From: an uncultured Synechococcus sp.
Lineage (GTDB): Bacteria > Cyanobacteriota > Cyanobacteriia > PCC-6307 > Cyanobiaceae
Length of the DNA stretch: 33,219 nt
Direction: 5' to 3'
Assembly: GCA_903855705.1 (NCBI GenBank)
Contig: CAINZT010000001.1
Location: 1 to 33,219, forward strand
Numbering within the stretch: the stretch's first letter is position 1; each line of letters starts with the position of its first letter. The notes under the pieces were generated by a model, which made no database searches, was not told where the DNA came from, and worked only from the letters and a program-made list of their open reading frames with translations. This document shows positions 16,131 to 26,223 of the stretch, piece by piece. A program made the position numbers and the translations under genes.

Positions 16131-17336
16131 TCAGGCCTCGTCTAGGGCCGCCACACCAGGCAGCACCTTGCCTTCGAGCAGCTCCAGGCTGGCGCCGCCG
16201 CCGGTGGAGATGTGGCTCATCTTCTCGGCCACGCCCACCTTCTCAACGGCAGCCACGGAGTCGCCACCGCCGATGATCGTGCAGCAGCCCGTGCCGCTCA
16301 GGTCGGCCAGGGTGTGGGCGATGCCGTTGGTGCCGGCGGCGAATTTGTCGAACTCGAACACGCCCATGGGGCCGTTCCAGATCACGGTCTTGCAATCGGC
16401 CAGGGCCTCCTGGAAGGCCTTGAGCGAGTCGGGGCCGATGTCCAGGCCCATCCAGCCGTCGGGGATGGCGTCGATCGCCACGGTTTGGCTGTTGGCATCG
16501 GGCGAGAAGGCATCGGCCAGCACCACATCGGTGGGCAGCAGCAGCTGCACGCCTTTAGCGGCTGCCTTGGCCTCCAGCTCCTTGGCCAGTTCAAGCTTGT
16601 CCTCTTCCACCAGGCTCTTGCCAACGGCCAGGCCGCGGGCTTTGTAGAAGGTGAAGATCATGCCGCCGCCGATCAGCACCTTGTCGCACTTGTCGATCAG
16701 GGCTTCGAGCACGCCGATCTTGCTGCTCACTTTCGAGCCGCCCACGATCGCTGCCAGGGGACGCTTGGGCTCATCGATGGCGCCCTGGAGGTATTGGAGT
16801 TCCTTCTCCATCAGGTAGCCGGCCACGCAGGGCTTGAGGTGGGCGGTCACCCCCTCGGTGGAGGCGTGGGCCCGGTGGGCGGCACCGAAGGCGTCGTTCA
16901 CATACACATCAGCGAGCTTGGCCAGTTCGGCGGCGAAGTCGCTTTCGTTCTTCTCTTCTTCGGCGAAGAAGCGCACGTTCTCGAGCAGCAGCACATCGCC
17001 ATTGGCCAGGGCGGCCACCTTGGCTTCGGCGTCGGGGCCGATGCAGCTGTCGGTTTTGGGCACGGCCACGCCGAGCAGCGCGCTGAGGCGGGCGGCCACG
17101 GGGGTGAGGCGCATGGCCTCGTTCACCTGGCCCTTGGGCCGGCCGAAGTGGGCCGCCAGGATCACCTTGGCGCCCTTGGACGTGAGGTCGTTGATGGTGG
17201 GCAGGGCCGCCTTGATGCGGGTGTCGTCGGTGATCGCACCGGCGTCATCGAGGGGCACGTTGAAGTCGACCCGCACCAGCACCCGCTTGCCACGGAGCTC
17301 ATCGGCGGACAAGCTGGCCAGGGAGCGTTTTGCCAC
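16131..17336 (-). CDS. pgk: Phosphoglycerate kinase
   Basis: Transfers phosphate between 1,3-bisphosphoglycerate and ADP; in a cyanobacterium it serves both glycolysis and the Calvin cycle. Length (401 aa) is normal. Motifs: [13 protein letters not shown] near residue 20, the substrate residues in [11 protein letters not shown] and [58 protein letters not shown], the nucleotide region [17 protein letters not shown], and the C-terminal [13 protein letters not shown] and [13 protein letters not shown]. The start codon is GTG (17336-17334). It is a single-gene unit with its own terminator. Confidence 0.97.
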   Translation of the reverse strand: MAKRSLASLSADELRGKRVLVRVDFNVPLDDAGAITDDTRIKAALPTINDLTSKGAKVILAAHFGRPKGQVNEAMRLTPVAARLSALLGVAVPKTDSCIGPDAEAKVAALANGDVLLLENVRFFAEEEKNESDFAAELAKLADVYVNDAFGAAHRAHASTEGVTAHLKPCVAGYLMEKELQYLQGAIDEPKRPLAAIVGGSKVSSKIGVLEALIDKCDKVLIGGGMIFTFYKARGLAVGKSLVEEDKLELAKELEAKAAAKGVQLLLPTDVVLADAFSPDANSQTVAIDAIPDGWMGLDIGPDSLKAFQEALADCKTVIWNGPMGVFEFDKFAAGTNGIAHTLADLSGTGCCTIIGGGDSVAAVEKVGVAEKMSHISTGGGASLELLEGKVLPGVAALDEA

Positions 17337-17500
17337 GGGTGCGGGGGCTAAGGAGCGGTGAGATTAACCTGCGGCCCTTCTGCGCCGTCGGCCCGCCCGG
17401 GCGCCAGCTAGTGCCCAGCGGCCAAGGACCGCGCTAAGACAAGGGGGGACGGGACCTGCCGGCGCATCGCCGGTCGCGACTGCCGGTCCCCTTCGTCACC
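17337..17500. promoter_or_regulatory. Divergent promoter region, pgk and usp
   Basis: 164 bp between divergent starts. On the minus strand GGTTAATCT about 30 bases before the pgk start could be a -10 element. On the plus strand GCTAAGAC (17433-17440) is a weak -10 candidate for the Usp gene. A short perfect hairpin (CCGGCG-CAT-CGCCGG, 17459-17473) would lie in the Usp leader. No -35 boxes are clear. Confidence 0.35.
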
Positions 17501-17875
17501 ATGTTCGACACCGTTCTCTTTCCCATCGATCGCAGCCGCCAGGCCGCCGAAACCGCTGCCACAGCCTTGAAATTGGCCCAGAAACACCAGAGCCGCCTGG
17601 TGCTGCTCTCGGTGGTGGAGCCCGAGCAGGACGACCCGGCCGCCGTGGCGACCTTGCTGGAGGATGCCCGCAAGCGGTTTTTGGCAGAGGGGATGGATTG
17701 CCAATTGATCGAGCGGCAGGGCAAGCCCGCCTTTGTGATCTGCGATGTGGCCGATGAAATCAATGCCGATGTGATCGTGATGGGCACCCGGGGCCTCAGC
17801 CTGGAGCCGGAAGAAGCCAGCACCGCGTCGCGGGTGATCCAGCTGGCCCCCTGTCCCGTGTTGGTGGTGCCTTGA
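17501..17875 (+). CDS. Universal stress protein (UspA family)
   Basis: A 124-aa single-domain Usp. The Rossmann-like pattern is complete: FDTVLFPIDRS at the N-terminus, RLVLLSVVEPE, LIERQGKPAFVICDVADEINADVIVMGTRG, and PCPVLVVP at the C-terminus. The ATP-binding signature G-x2-G-x9-G-S/T starts as GTRG but the later Gly is not apparent (LSLEPEEASTASRV), so nucleotide binding is doubtful. The stop overlaps the TTG start of the downstream GTPase gene, so the two are probably co-translated. Confidence 0.88.
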   Translation: MFDTVLFPIDRSRQAAETAATALKLAQKHQSRLVLLSVVEPEQDDPAAVATLLEDARKRFLAEGMDCQLIERQGKPAFVICDVADEINADVIVMGTRGLSLEPEEASTASRVIQLAPCPVLVVP

Positions 17876-18951
17876 GCGAGGCCGCCGCCGCTGCTGAAGC
17901 GCAGTTGAACAAGGACGACCAAGGGGGGCCGGCCGACGAAGCGAACAGCGCCGAGCAAGCGAGCAGCGTCGACGAAGCGACCAGTGCCGACGAAGCGAGC
18001 AGCGCTGCCGAGGGGAATCCAGATGCCCAGCTCAGTAGGGCGGCCCCGCTGAGCAGTACGACCCAGTTGAACAGTGCTGCCCAACTGAGCAGCGCCGCCC
18101 CGGCGATCCAGTGGTATCCGGGCCACATCGCCAAGGCCGAGAAGTCCCTCACCGAAAACCTGGCCAAGGTGGACCTGGTGATCGAGGTGCGCGACGCCCG
18201 CATCCCGCTCGCCACCGGCCACCCGCGCCTGCAGCGCTGGATCAAGGGCAAGCAGCACCTGCTCGTGATCAACCGGCGCGACATGGTCAGCGCCGAGGCG
18301 CGCCAGGCCTGGGACCAGTGGTTCCGCGCCGCCGGCCAAACCCCCTGGTGGTGTGACGCCAAGGTCGGCACGGGCGTGAAGCAATTGCAAACGGCGGCGA
18401 TCCGGGCCGGCGAGCAGCTCAATGCCCGCCGCGCCGGACGGGGCATGAAACCCCGGCCGGTGCGGGCCCTGATGCTGGGCTTCCCCAACGTGGGCAAATC
18501 GGCCCTGATCAACCGGCTGGTGCGGCGCAAGGTGGTCGATAGCGCCCGCCGGGCCGGCGTCACCCGCAGCCTGCGCTGGGTGCGCCTCGGCCAAGACCTC
18601 GACCTGCTCGATGCCCCCGGTGTGTTGCCGCCGCGCCTGGACGACCAACTCGCCGCCCTGCGCCTGGCCCTTTGCGATGACATTGGCCAGGCGGCCTACG
18701 AGGGCGAGGCGGTGGCCCTGGCCTTTCTGCGTTTGCTAGCGCTCCTGGAGCCGGTGGCCGGCGCCGGCGTAGCGGCGGGCCTGCTGGAGCGCCGCTATGG
18801 CATCCCCTCCCAAGACCCCAACGCCTGGCTGGAGGCGGCCGCAGCCCGCCACACCAGCGGCGACGAGGGCCGCATGGCCCAGCGGCTGCTCGATGATTTC
18901 CGCCGCGCCCAGCTGGGGCCAATCGCCCTGGAGCTGCCCCCCAGCCCATGA
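17872..18951 (+). CDS. ylqF: Circularly permuted GTPase, YlqF/RbgA family (ribosome biogenesis)
   Basis: YlqF/RbgA assists late assembly of the 50S subunit. The permuted G-motif order is seen: G4 at 134 (NRRD, with Arg in place of the usual Lys of NKxD), then G1 at 203-210 (GFPNVGKS), a G2-type Thr in AGVTRSLRW, and G3 at 247 (DAPG). The family N-terminus begins at IQWYPGHIAKAE (about residue 80). Ahead of it is a low-complexity section made of two tandem repeat arrays. The TTG at 17872 overlaps the Usp stop (TTGA); a TTG at 18067 inside the second array would remove most of the repeats, so the true start is uncertain. The gene overlaps the next by ATGA. Confidence 0.88.
   Translation: MSEAAAAAEAQLNKDDQGGPADEANSAEQASSVDEATSADEASSAAEGNPDAQLSRAAPLSSTTQLNSAAQLSSAAPAIQWYPGHIAKAEKSLTENLAKVDLVIEVRDARIPLATGHPRLQRWIKGKQHLLVINRRDMVSAEARQAWDQWFRAAGQTPWWCDAKVGTGVKQLQTAAIRAGEQLNARRAGRGMKPRPVRALMLGFPNVGKSALINRLVRRKVVDSARRAGVTRSLRWVRLGQDLDLLDAPGVLPPRLDDQLAALRLALCDDIGQAAYEGEAVALAFLRLLALLEPVAGAGVAAGLLERRYGIPSQDPNAWLEAAAARHTSGDEGRMAQRLLDDFRRAQLGPIALELPPSP
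17941..18012 (+). repeat. 18-bp tandem repeat x4 (hexapeptide AxSxxE)
   Basis: Four in-frame 18-bp units at 17941, 17959, 17977 and 17995 encode ANSAEQ, ASSVDE, ATSADE and ASSAAE in the N-terminal extension of the YlqF-type GTPase. Confidence 0.88.
18031..18102 (+). repeat. 18-bp tandem repeat x4 (hexapeptide LxxxxP/Q)
   Basis: A second, unrelated in-frame array: units at 18031, 18049, 18067 and 18085 encode LSRAAP, LSSTTQ, LNSAAQ and LSSAAP, ending two codons before the conserved QWYPGH start of the GTPase. Confidence 0.88.
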
Positions 18952-19898
18952 GTGCCTTTGGCGAAGGCGAAGGCGAGCTGCTGACGCTCCACTACCCCAA
19001 GCCCCTGCCGATGCGGCTGGACCGCTGGCTGGTGGCCCAGCGGCCCGAGCAGAGCCGGGCCCGCATCCAGAAATTCATTGATGCGGGCTACGTGCGCGTC
19101 AATGGCGTCACCGGCCGGGCCAAAACGCCCCTGCGGCTTAACGATGAGGTGCAGCTGTGGATGCCGCCGCCCGAGCCCCTGCCCTACCTGCTGGCCCAGG
19201 ACATCCCCCTCGATGTGCTCTTTGAAGACAGCCATCTGATCGTGCTCAATAAGCCGGCCGGCCTCACGGTCCATCCCGCCCCCGGCAACAAGGACGGCAC
19301 CCTGGTGAATGGCCTGCTGTTCCATTGCCCCGACCTACCCGGCATCGGCGGCGAGATGCGCCCCGGCATCGTCCACCGGCTCGACAAGGACACCACCGGC
19401 TGCATCGTCGTGGCCAAGAGCCAGGAGGCCCTGGTGAAGCTGCAGGTTCAGATCCAGAAACGGATCGCCTCGCGCCAATACCTGGCCGTGGTCCATGGGG
19501 TGCCGCCGGCGGAGCAGGGCACGGTGGTGGGCGCCATCGGCCGCCACCCGGCCGACCGCAAGAAATATGCGGTGGTGGCCGATGAAACGGGCCGCCACGC
19601 CTGCACCCACTGGCGCTTGATCGAGCGCCTGGGCGATTACTCACTGATGCGCTTCAAGCTCGACACCGGCCGCACCCACCAGATCCGGGTCCACTGCGCC
19701 CACATCGGCCATCCGATCGTGGGCGATGCCACCTACAGCCGCTGCCGCAAGCTGCCGATCGCCCTCAGCGGCCAGGCCCTGCACGCGGTGGCCCTGGGCC
19801 TGGATCACCCGATCACGGGCGAACGGATGCTGTTCGAGGCGCCCTTGCCCGAGGCCTTTGAGGCCCTGCTGGCGGTGTTGCGGCGGCGGGTGGCCTAG
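18948..19898 (+). CDS. rluD: RluD-type 23S rRNA pseudouridine synthase
   Basis: Converts uridines of 23S rRNA (helix 69 in the E. coli enzyme) to pseudouridine. The 316-aa protein has an N-terminal S4 RNA-binding domain (about 20-75, MRLDRWLVAQRPEQSRARIQ and VRVNGV) and an RluA-family catalytic domain with the signature HRLDKDTTG; D146 is the expected catalytic Asp. Other family motifs: VLNKPAGLTVHPA, QKRIASRQYLAVVHG, DTGRTHQIRVH and GHPIVGDATY. The ATG overlaps the GTPase stop (ATGA), so two ribosome-maturation genes are coupled. The exact target among RluA/C/D types is inferred from the S4 domain. Confidence 0.92.
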   Translation: MSAFGEGEGELLTLHYPKPLPMRLDRWLVAQRPEQSRARIQKFIDAGYVRVNGVTGRAKTPLRLNDEVQLWMPPPEPLPYLLAQDIPLDVLFEDSHLIVLNKPAGLTVHPAPGNKDGTLVNGLLFHCPDLPGIGGEMRPGIVHRLDKDTTGCIVVAKSQEALVKLQVQIQKRIASRQYLAVVHGVPPAEQGTVVGAIGRHPADRKKYAVVADETGRHACTHWRLIERLGDYSLMRFKLDTGRTHQIRVHCAHIGHPIVGDATYSRCRKLPIALSGQALHAVALGLDHPITGERMLFEAPLPEAFEALLAVLRRRVA

Positions 19899-19916
19899 GG
19901 CCTAGGGCCGGCCCCC

Positions 19917-21656
19917 TCAGGCCAGGGCCGGCAGCCGCGGGCAGGCCTCCACCAGGCTGCGGGTGATCGCGGCCTGGGGATGGGCCAGCAGCTGGTCACC
20001 AGGACCCTGCTCCACGATCCGGCCGCCCTCCAGCACGATCACCCGCTGGCAGAAGCCACTGGCCACGCCCAGGTCGTGGGTCACAAAGATCAGGCCCAAA
20101 CCGAGGCGGCTCTGGAGATCGCGCAGCAGCGCTAACACCTCCGCCTGCACTTCGGCATCCAACATGCTGACGCTCTCATCGCAGAGCAACACCTGGGGTT
20201 CCAGCACCAGGGCCCGGGCGATGGCGACCCGTTGTTGCTGGCCGCCCGAGAGCTGGCGGGGCAGGCGCCGCTCAAAGGCTTCGGGCGGATTCAGCCCCAC
20301 GGCCGCCAGCAGCTCCCGGGCGCGGGCGCGGGCCTGGGCCCGGCTGGCCAGGCCATGGATCAGCAGGGGGTCGGCGATCGCCTCGCCCACGGCCATCAAG
20401 GGGTTGAGGCAGGCCAGGGGGTCCTGGAACACCATCTGGATACGCCGGCGGGCCCGCCGTAGGGGCCTGCCGCGCAGGCTGAGCAGGTTGACCCCCTGCA
20501 GGCGCACGGCGCCGCCCCGCACCGGTGCCAGGCCGATCAGGGCGCGGCAGAGGGTGCTCTTGCCGCAGCCAGAGGCGCCCACCAGGCCGATCGTTTCGCC
20601 GTCATGGAGCTGCAGGCTGACGCCATCAACGGCCTTGAGCCAGCGCTGCTGCCAGGGCAGGGAGGCCAGGGGATGCCAGCAGCGCAGCTGGTCGATGTCC
20701 AGCAACAACGGCGCCTGGCGGGGGGCCGGGGTGGCCTGACCTTCCCGGGCCCGGGCCGCCGCCACCAGGCGCTGGGCCAGGGCGGACCGGGGCGCCGTGA
20801 GCAGCTCCAAGGCGGGGGCTTCCTCCACCAGCCGGCCCTGGTCGAGCACGGCGATGCGGTCGCACCAGCGGCCGGCCAGGGCCAGGTCGTGGCTGATGAG
20901 CAGCAGGGCGCTGCCGCTGTCCTGGCAGAGGGCCGTCAGTTCGGCCATCACCTGGCCGGCCACCGCCACATCCAGGCTGGTGGTGGGTTCATCGGCAATC
21001 ACCAGGGGCGGTTGCAACGCCAGGGCCAGGGCGATCGCCAGCCGCTGGCGCATGCCACCACTGAACTCGTGGGGATAGCTGGCGTAGCGATCGGCGCCAA
21101 TGCCGACCCGGGCCAGCAGGGCCTCGGCCCGCTGCCGGATCGCCCGGCCCTGGCCCAGGGGCCCTCGACTGAAAAGCCCCGCTCTGGTGAAACTTCGGCG
21201 GTCGGCGCTGGCGGCTGGGCCCTGGTGGGCCGAGAGGGTGTCGGCCAGGTGCTCCCCAATCGTCATCAGCGGGTTGAGCCGGGTCATCGGGTCCTGGAAC
21301 ACCAGGCCCACCGCCCCACCGCGCAGGCGTCGCAGATCCCGTTGACCCAGCCGCCGCGGATCCTGGCCGGCCAGCTCCAGGCCGCCCTCGCAGCGGCTGC
21401 CGGGGGGAAGCAATTGCAAAACGGCCCGGGCTACCGTGCTCTTGCCACAGCCCGAGGGCCCCACCAGGGCCAGGCGCTCACCGGGCTGGAGCACCAGATC
21501 GAGGCCGTTGAGGGTGGCAATGGCACTGCCGGGGTAGTGAACCAGCAGCTGCTGCAGGCTCAGGATCGGCAGGTCCGGCCCGTTAGTCGTTGCCGCAGCG
21601 GCGGACGGCAATCCGCTGGCAGGCGATCCGCTGGCAGGCGTTTCGCTGGCAGCCAT
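19917..21656 (-). CDS. Duplicated-domain ABC transporter ATPase (oligopeptide/nickel type)
   Basis: A single 579-aa chain with two complete ATPase domains, like DppD and DppF fused. Domain 1: Walker A GPSGCGKST (66-74), signature FSGGMRQRLA (about 199-208), Walker B LVIADEPT. Domain 2: Walker A GASGCGKST (361-369), signature LSGGQQQRVA, Walker B LLCDES. Q-loops read FQDPMTRLNPL and FQDPLACLNPL, typical of the peptide/opine/nickel family. No permease or binding-protein genes are in this window. The ATG (21656) is preceded by no clear ribosome-binding site, and the first 25 residues are a repeat-derived low-complexity stretch. The gene diverges from relA/spoT. Confidence 0.92.
   Translation of the reverse strand: MAASETPASGSPASGLPSAAAATTNGPDLPILSLQQLLVHYPGSAIATLNGLDLVLQPGERLALVGPSGCGKSTVARAVLQLLPPGSRCEGGLELAGQDPRRLGQRDLRRLRGGAVGLVFQDPMTRLNPLMTIGEHLADTLSAHQGPAASADRRSFTRAGLFSRGPLGQGRAIRQRAEALLARVGIGADRYASYPHEFSGGMRQRLAIALALALQPPLVIADEPTTSLDVAVAGQVMAELTALCQDSGSALLLISHDLALAGRWCDRIAVLDQGRLVEEAPALELLTAPRSALAQRLVAAARAREGQATPAPRQAPLLLDIDQLRCWHPLASLPWQQRWLKAVDGVSLQLHDGETIGLVGASGCGKSTLCRALIGLAPVRGGAVRLQGVNLLSLRGRPLRRARRRIQMVFQDPLACLNPLMAVGEAIADPLLIHGLASRAQARARARELLAAVGLNPPEAFERRLPRQLSGGQQQRVAIARALVLEPQVLLCDESVSMLDAEVQAEVLALLRDLQSRLGLGLIFVTHDLGVASGFCQRVIVLEGGRIVEQGPGDQLLAHPQAAITRSLVEACPRLPALA
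21611..21655 (-). repeat. 15-bp tandem repeat x3 at the 5' end of the ABC ATPase gene
   Basis: ATCCGCTGGCAGGCG occurs twice without change (21611-21625, 21626-21640), followed by a degenerate copy (21641-21655). Read on the minus strand it encodes the Ser/Pro/Ala-rich residues right after the start codon. Confidence 0.88.
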
Positions 21657-21759
21657 GGCGCGTATCCAGGGTCACGGCATCCAAGCTTGGATGGGCAGCC
21701 CCACACAGCGCCGCCAATGTGTCGCGAAATGCATACGATGGGAGTCTCCGCGGGCTTGG
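21657..21759. promoter_or_regulatory. Divergent promoter region, ABC ATPase and relA/spoT
   Basis: If relA/spoT starts at 21760, this 103-bp stretch carries both promoters. TACGAT at 21734-21739 could be a -10 element for relA/spoT; a matching -35 is not clear. An open frame reaches back through here to an ATG at 21655, which would overlap the ABC start codon on the other strand. Confidence 0.3.
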
Positions 21760-24303
<2,544 letters not shown>

Positions 24304-24362
24304 GGCTGACATCAGCCAACCCAGCTCTGGCTTTTCGGCTTTATCGGTGGTGGTTCGGACGC

Positions 24363-24390
24363 TTGATGGCTAGATTGCAACAGCCATCAA
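24363..24390. other. Inverted repeat (9-bp stem)
   Basis: TTGATGGCT (24363-24371) and AGCCATCAA (24382-24390) pair perfectly across a 10-nt loop. No T-run follows on either strand. It may be a transcript-end hairpin for relA/spoT or a protein-binding site. Confidence 0.55.
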
Positions 24391-24442
24391 AGGGATCGGC
24401 GGGCGTCGCGCTGGATTAATCAAGCGGTGCTGGTTGGTTGTT

Positions 24443-24480
24443 TTGGGGACAGTCTCTTGGCCTGGGCGAATGGTCCCCAA
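24443..24480. other. Inverted repeat (8-bp arms, 22-bp spacing)
   Basis: TTGGGGAC (24443-24450) and GTCCCCAA (24473-24480) are perfect complements. TTTTT lies about 13 bases after the second arm on the plus strand, too far for a classic terminator. Confidence 0.4.
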
Positions 24481-24507
24481 CCGTGGGGTTCGTTTTTGCT
24501 TGCACGG

Positions 24508-24559
24508 AAGTCTGATCGCTAAGTCTGACCGCTAACTCTGATCGTTAAGTCTGATCGCT
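24508..24559 (+). repeat. 13-bp tandem repeat x4
   Basis: Four contiguous units at 24508, 24521, 24534 and 24547. Units 1 and 4 are identical (AAGTCTGATCGCT), unit 2 has one change and unit 3 has two. It is intergenic, about 120 bp ahead of a broken secreted-protein gene. Confidence 0.9.
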
Positions 24560-24675
24560 GCCCATGGGCCGCTTGAGTGGTCTGATTCCCTGCTACCAGC
24601 CAAGGAAATACGTCTTTGTTGCGCAAGCTTTGGGGTTTTGCTTGCACTTATTTGCCCTGCCGTGCTGATCCTTCC

Positions 24676-25253
24676 ATGAACAACCTTCTGTCGCACCTCT
24701 TGCCTGGGGTGCTTGTTTTGGCCGCCTATGGAGCGGCAGCCCCAGGGGCCCAGGCGGACACTCTGGTGATGCCCATACCGCCTGGCTTGCAATTGGTGAC
24801 TAAGTCGCAAGGCCGAGAGATCAAGCTCTTTGAATGGGTTGGCCCTGGTGAGACGACATCCAGCTGGCGAGAAATGCTGACGGCGCAGATCCTCATGGGA
24901 CTGGGGAAGGCAACGCCAGCTCAATGGGAGGCTGGTATGTCGAGGCGTTGGCTTTAGTTTTGCCCAACGTCTAGACATGTATCGATTGCAAGGGGTCACG
25001 AGTATGGCCATGCTTTTTCTGTCTTTTTTCTGTCTTTTTTCTGTCTTGTTTGAAAAATCCCAGCACTGGCTTGCCAGAATTCACTTGGGTTAAGGCCATC
25101 CAAGGGGGGCAGGACTTCTTCGTGGTTCAAAGGGCCTTTAAGGCCATGCCTTCGAACCCGAAAATCGTTGCGCTCTCAACCCATCTCAAGTCCGCCCTGG
25201 TCTGCAGCGGAGAAAGTTGCGGTCGGCAGGGGGGACGGACCGTTTGGCAATAA
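24676..25253 (+). pseudogene. Secreted protein pseudogene (stop codon plus 11-bp frameshift)
   Basis: The ATG at 24676 opens a frame with a good signal peptide (hydrophobic LLSHLLPGVLVLAAYGAAA, cleavage likely after GAQA). It ends at TAG 24955-24957 after MSRRWL. The same frame then stays open (FCPTSRHVSIARGHEYGHAF) to an 11-bp tandem repeat, beyond which the gene-like sequence KNPSTGLPEFTWVKAIQGG continues in another frame to 25253. Removing one 11-bp unit restores a single 188-codon frame apart from the TAG, so the gene carries one nonsense mutation and one repeat-expansion frameshift. I do not recognise the intact family. The C-terminal part has two Cys (LVCSGESCG). Confidence 0.75.
25014..25045 (+). 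repeat. 11-bp tandem duplication that breaks the frame
   Basis: TTTTTTCTGTC occurs twice in a row without change (25024-25034, 25035-25045), preceded by a 10-bp copy (25014-25023). Deleting one unit joins HAFSVFFLS to CLKNPSTGLPEF in frame. Confidence 0.85.
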
Positions 25254-25320
25254 AAGCAACCGCCACAGGTGCAAAATCCTGGCAGGGTTCAGTTAAAGTG
25301 CTAAAATCTAGCTCTGCGCT

Positions 25321-26214
25321 TTGATAGAAGTGTCCCCAGAGCTGCTTGTTCTTGCCGGACCTTGCCTTGTCGTGGCCCTGGCCTATGGCTATGCCAGGTT
25401 TGTGGAGCCCCGATGGCTTAAAACAACAACCATCACCTTGGCGCTGTTGCCGCCAACGGCAGGGGCTGACCGGATCACAATCCTACATCTGTCAGACCTG
25501 CACCATTCCGATGCGGTCTCCTTGCGCTATTTAAGGCGCTCGCTGCAAAGGGCCATCAACGAGCAGCCAGATTTAATCTTGCTGACTGGTGACTACATCA
25601 CAACCAAGATCGACGATGCAGGCTTCTTAGAGATCTTGAAGCTGCTATCCCAGACAGCCCCCACCTTCGCCTGCCCCGGCAACCATGACGGCGGCCCATG
25701 GGCCCAGGCCATGGCCGGTTACCCCACAACCGGGCCGATTCAACGCTTGCTCGCAGCCGCGGGTATCCAGTATTTAGAGAATGCCTGGGCCCTGGTCGAC
25801 ATCAATGATGTGGCCATTGCGATTGGCGGTATGGGCGATTTGTGGGCTCGTAATTGTGAGCCGGAAGCGATTCAGGAGCCATTCAATACTGCCAACGCTG
25901 ATCTTAAGCTCTTGCTCTCCCATAATCCCGATTCCAAGGCCAAACTCAAGGCCCTGAATTGGAATTTAATGCTCTCTGGCCATACCCATGGTGGCCAATT
26001 CAGGCTGCCGCTCCTGGGGGCGCCGTTTGCGCCAATCAAAGATAAGTCCTGCCTTGCCGGTCTATGTCCCTATGGTGATCGATGGATCTATGTGACAGCT
26101 GGCCTTGGTAATGTGCATGGCTTGCGCTTTAATTGCCGTCCGGAGATTTCTGTTGTCAAATTGGTAAGGCATGTCGAGGGCGAAACCACTGGCACGCAGA
26201 CGTCCGCCCCCTAA
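25321..26214 (+). CDS. Membrane-anchored metallophosphoesterase (YkuE/YaeI-like)
   Basis: Calcineurin-like phosphoesterase with a hydrophobic N-terminus (about 7-25) that should anchor it in the membrane. All five metal-binding blocks are present, numbered from the TTG at 25321: D59 and H61 (SDLHHSD), G90-D91 (TGDYI), G120-N-H-D (GNHDGG), H201 (LLSHNPD), and H221/H223 (GHTHGGQFRLP). The block spacing and the GHTHGGQ-LP-LG form fit the YkuE/YaeI group, whose known members act on lipid phosphates or glycerophosphodiesters; the substrate here cannot be told. A GTG at 25330 is an alternative start. The gene stands alone, 9 bp before hepT. Confidence 0.88.
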   Translation: MIEVSPELLVLAGPCLVVALAYGYARFVEPRWLKTTTITLALLPPTAGADRITILHLSDLHHSDAVSLRYLRRSLQRAINEQPDLILLTGDYITTKIDDAGFLEILKLLSQTAPTFACPGNHDGGPWAQAMAGYPTTGPIQRLLAAAGIQYLENAWALVDINDVAIAIGGMGDLWARNCEPEAIQEPFNTANADLKLLLSHNPDSKAKLKALNWNLMLSGHTHGGQFRLPLLGAPFAPIKDKSCLAGLCPYGDRWIYVTAGLGNVHGLRFNCRPEISVVKLVRHVEGETTGTQTSAP

Positions 26215-26223
26215 CCTGGAGCC

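Larger units (their letters stand above)
24304..24675. other. Spacer downstream of relA/spoT with inverted and tandem repeats
   Basis: 372 bp without a convincing gene. It starts with a small palindrome (GGCTGA-CA-TCAGCC, 24304-24317) right after the relA/spoT stop, then holds two longer inverted repeats and the 13-bp array. None of the hairpins is followed by a good T-run. The sequence is less GC-rich than the genes before it and marks the start of the accessory region. Confidence 0.5.

Noticed and set aside
16212-17351. Long plus-strand frame (379 codons) opposite pgk
   Set aside because: It is the antisense shadow of a fully conserved phosphoglycerate kinase gene and is Gly/His/Gln-rich, as expected for high-GC antisense frames.
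17434-18648. Minus-strand frame of 404 codons opposite the Usp and GTPase genes
   Set aside because: Antisense shadow; its repetitive middle is the reverse of the 18-bp arrays.
24304-24317. Terminator of relA/spoT
   Set aside because: The palindrome has only a 2-nt loop and no T-run follows; too weak to call.
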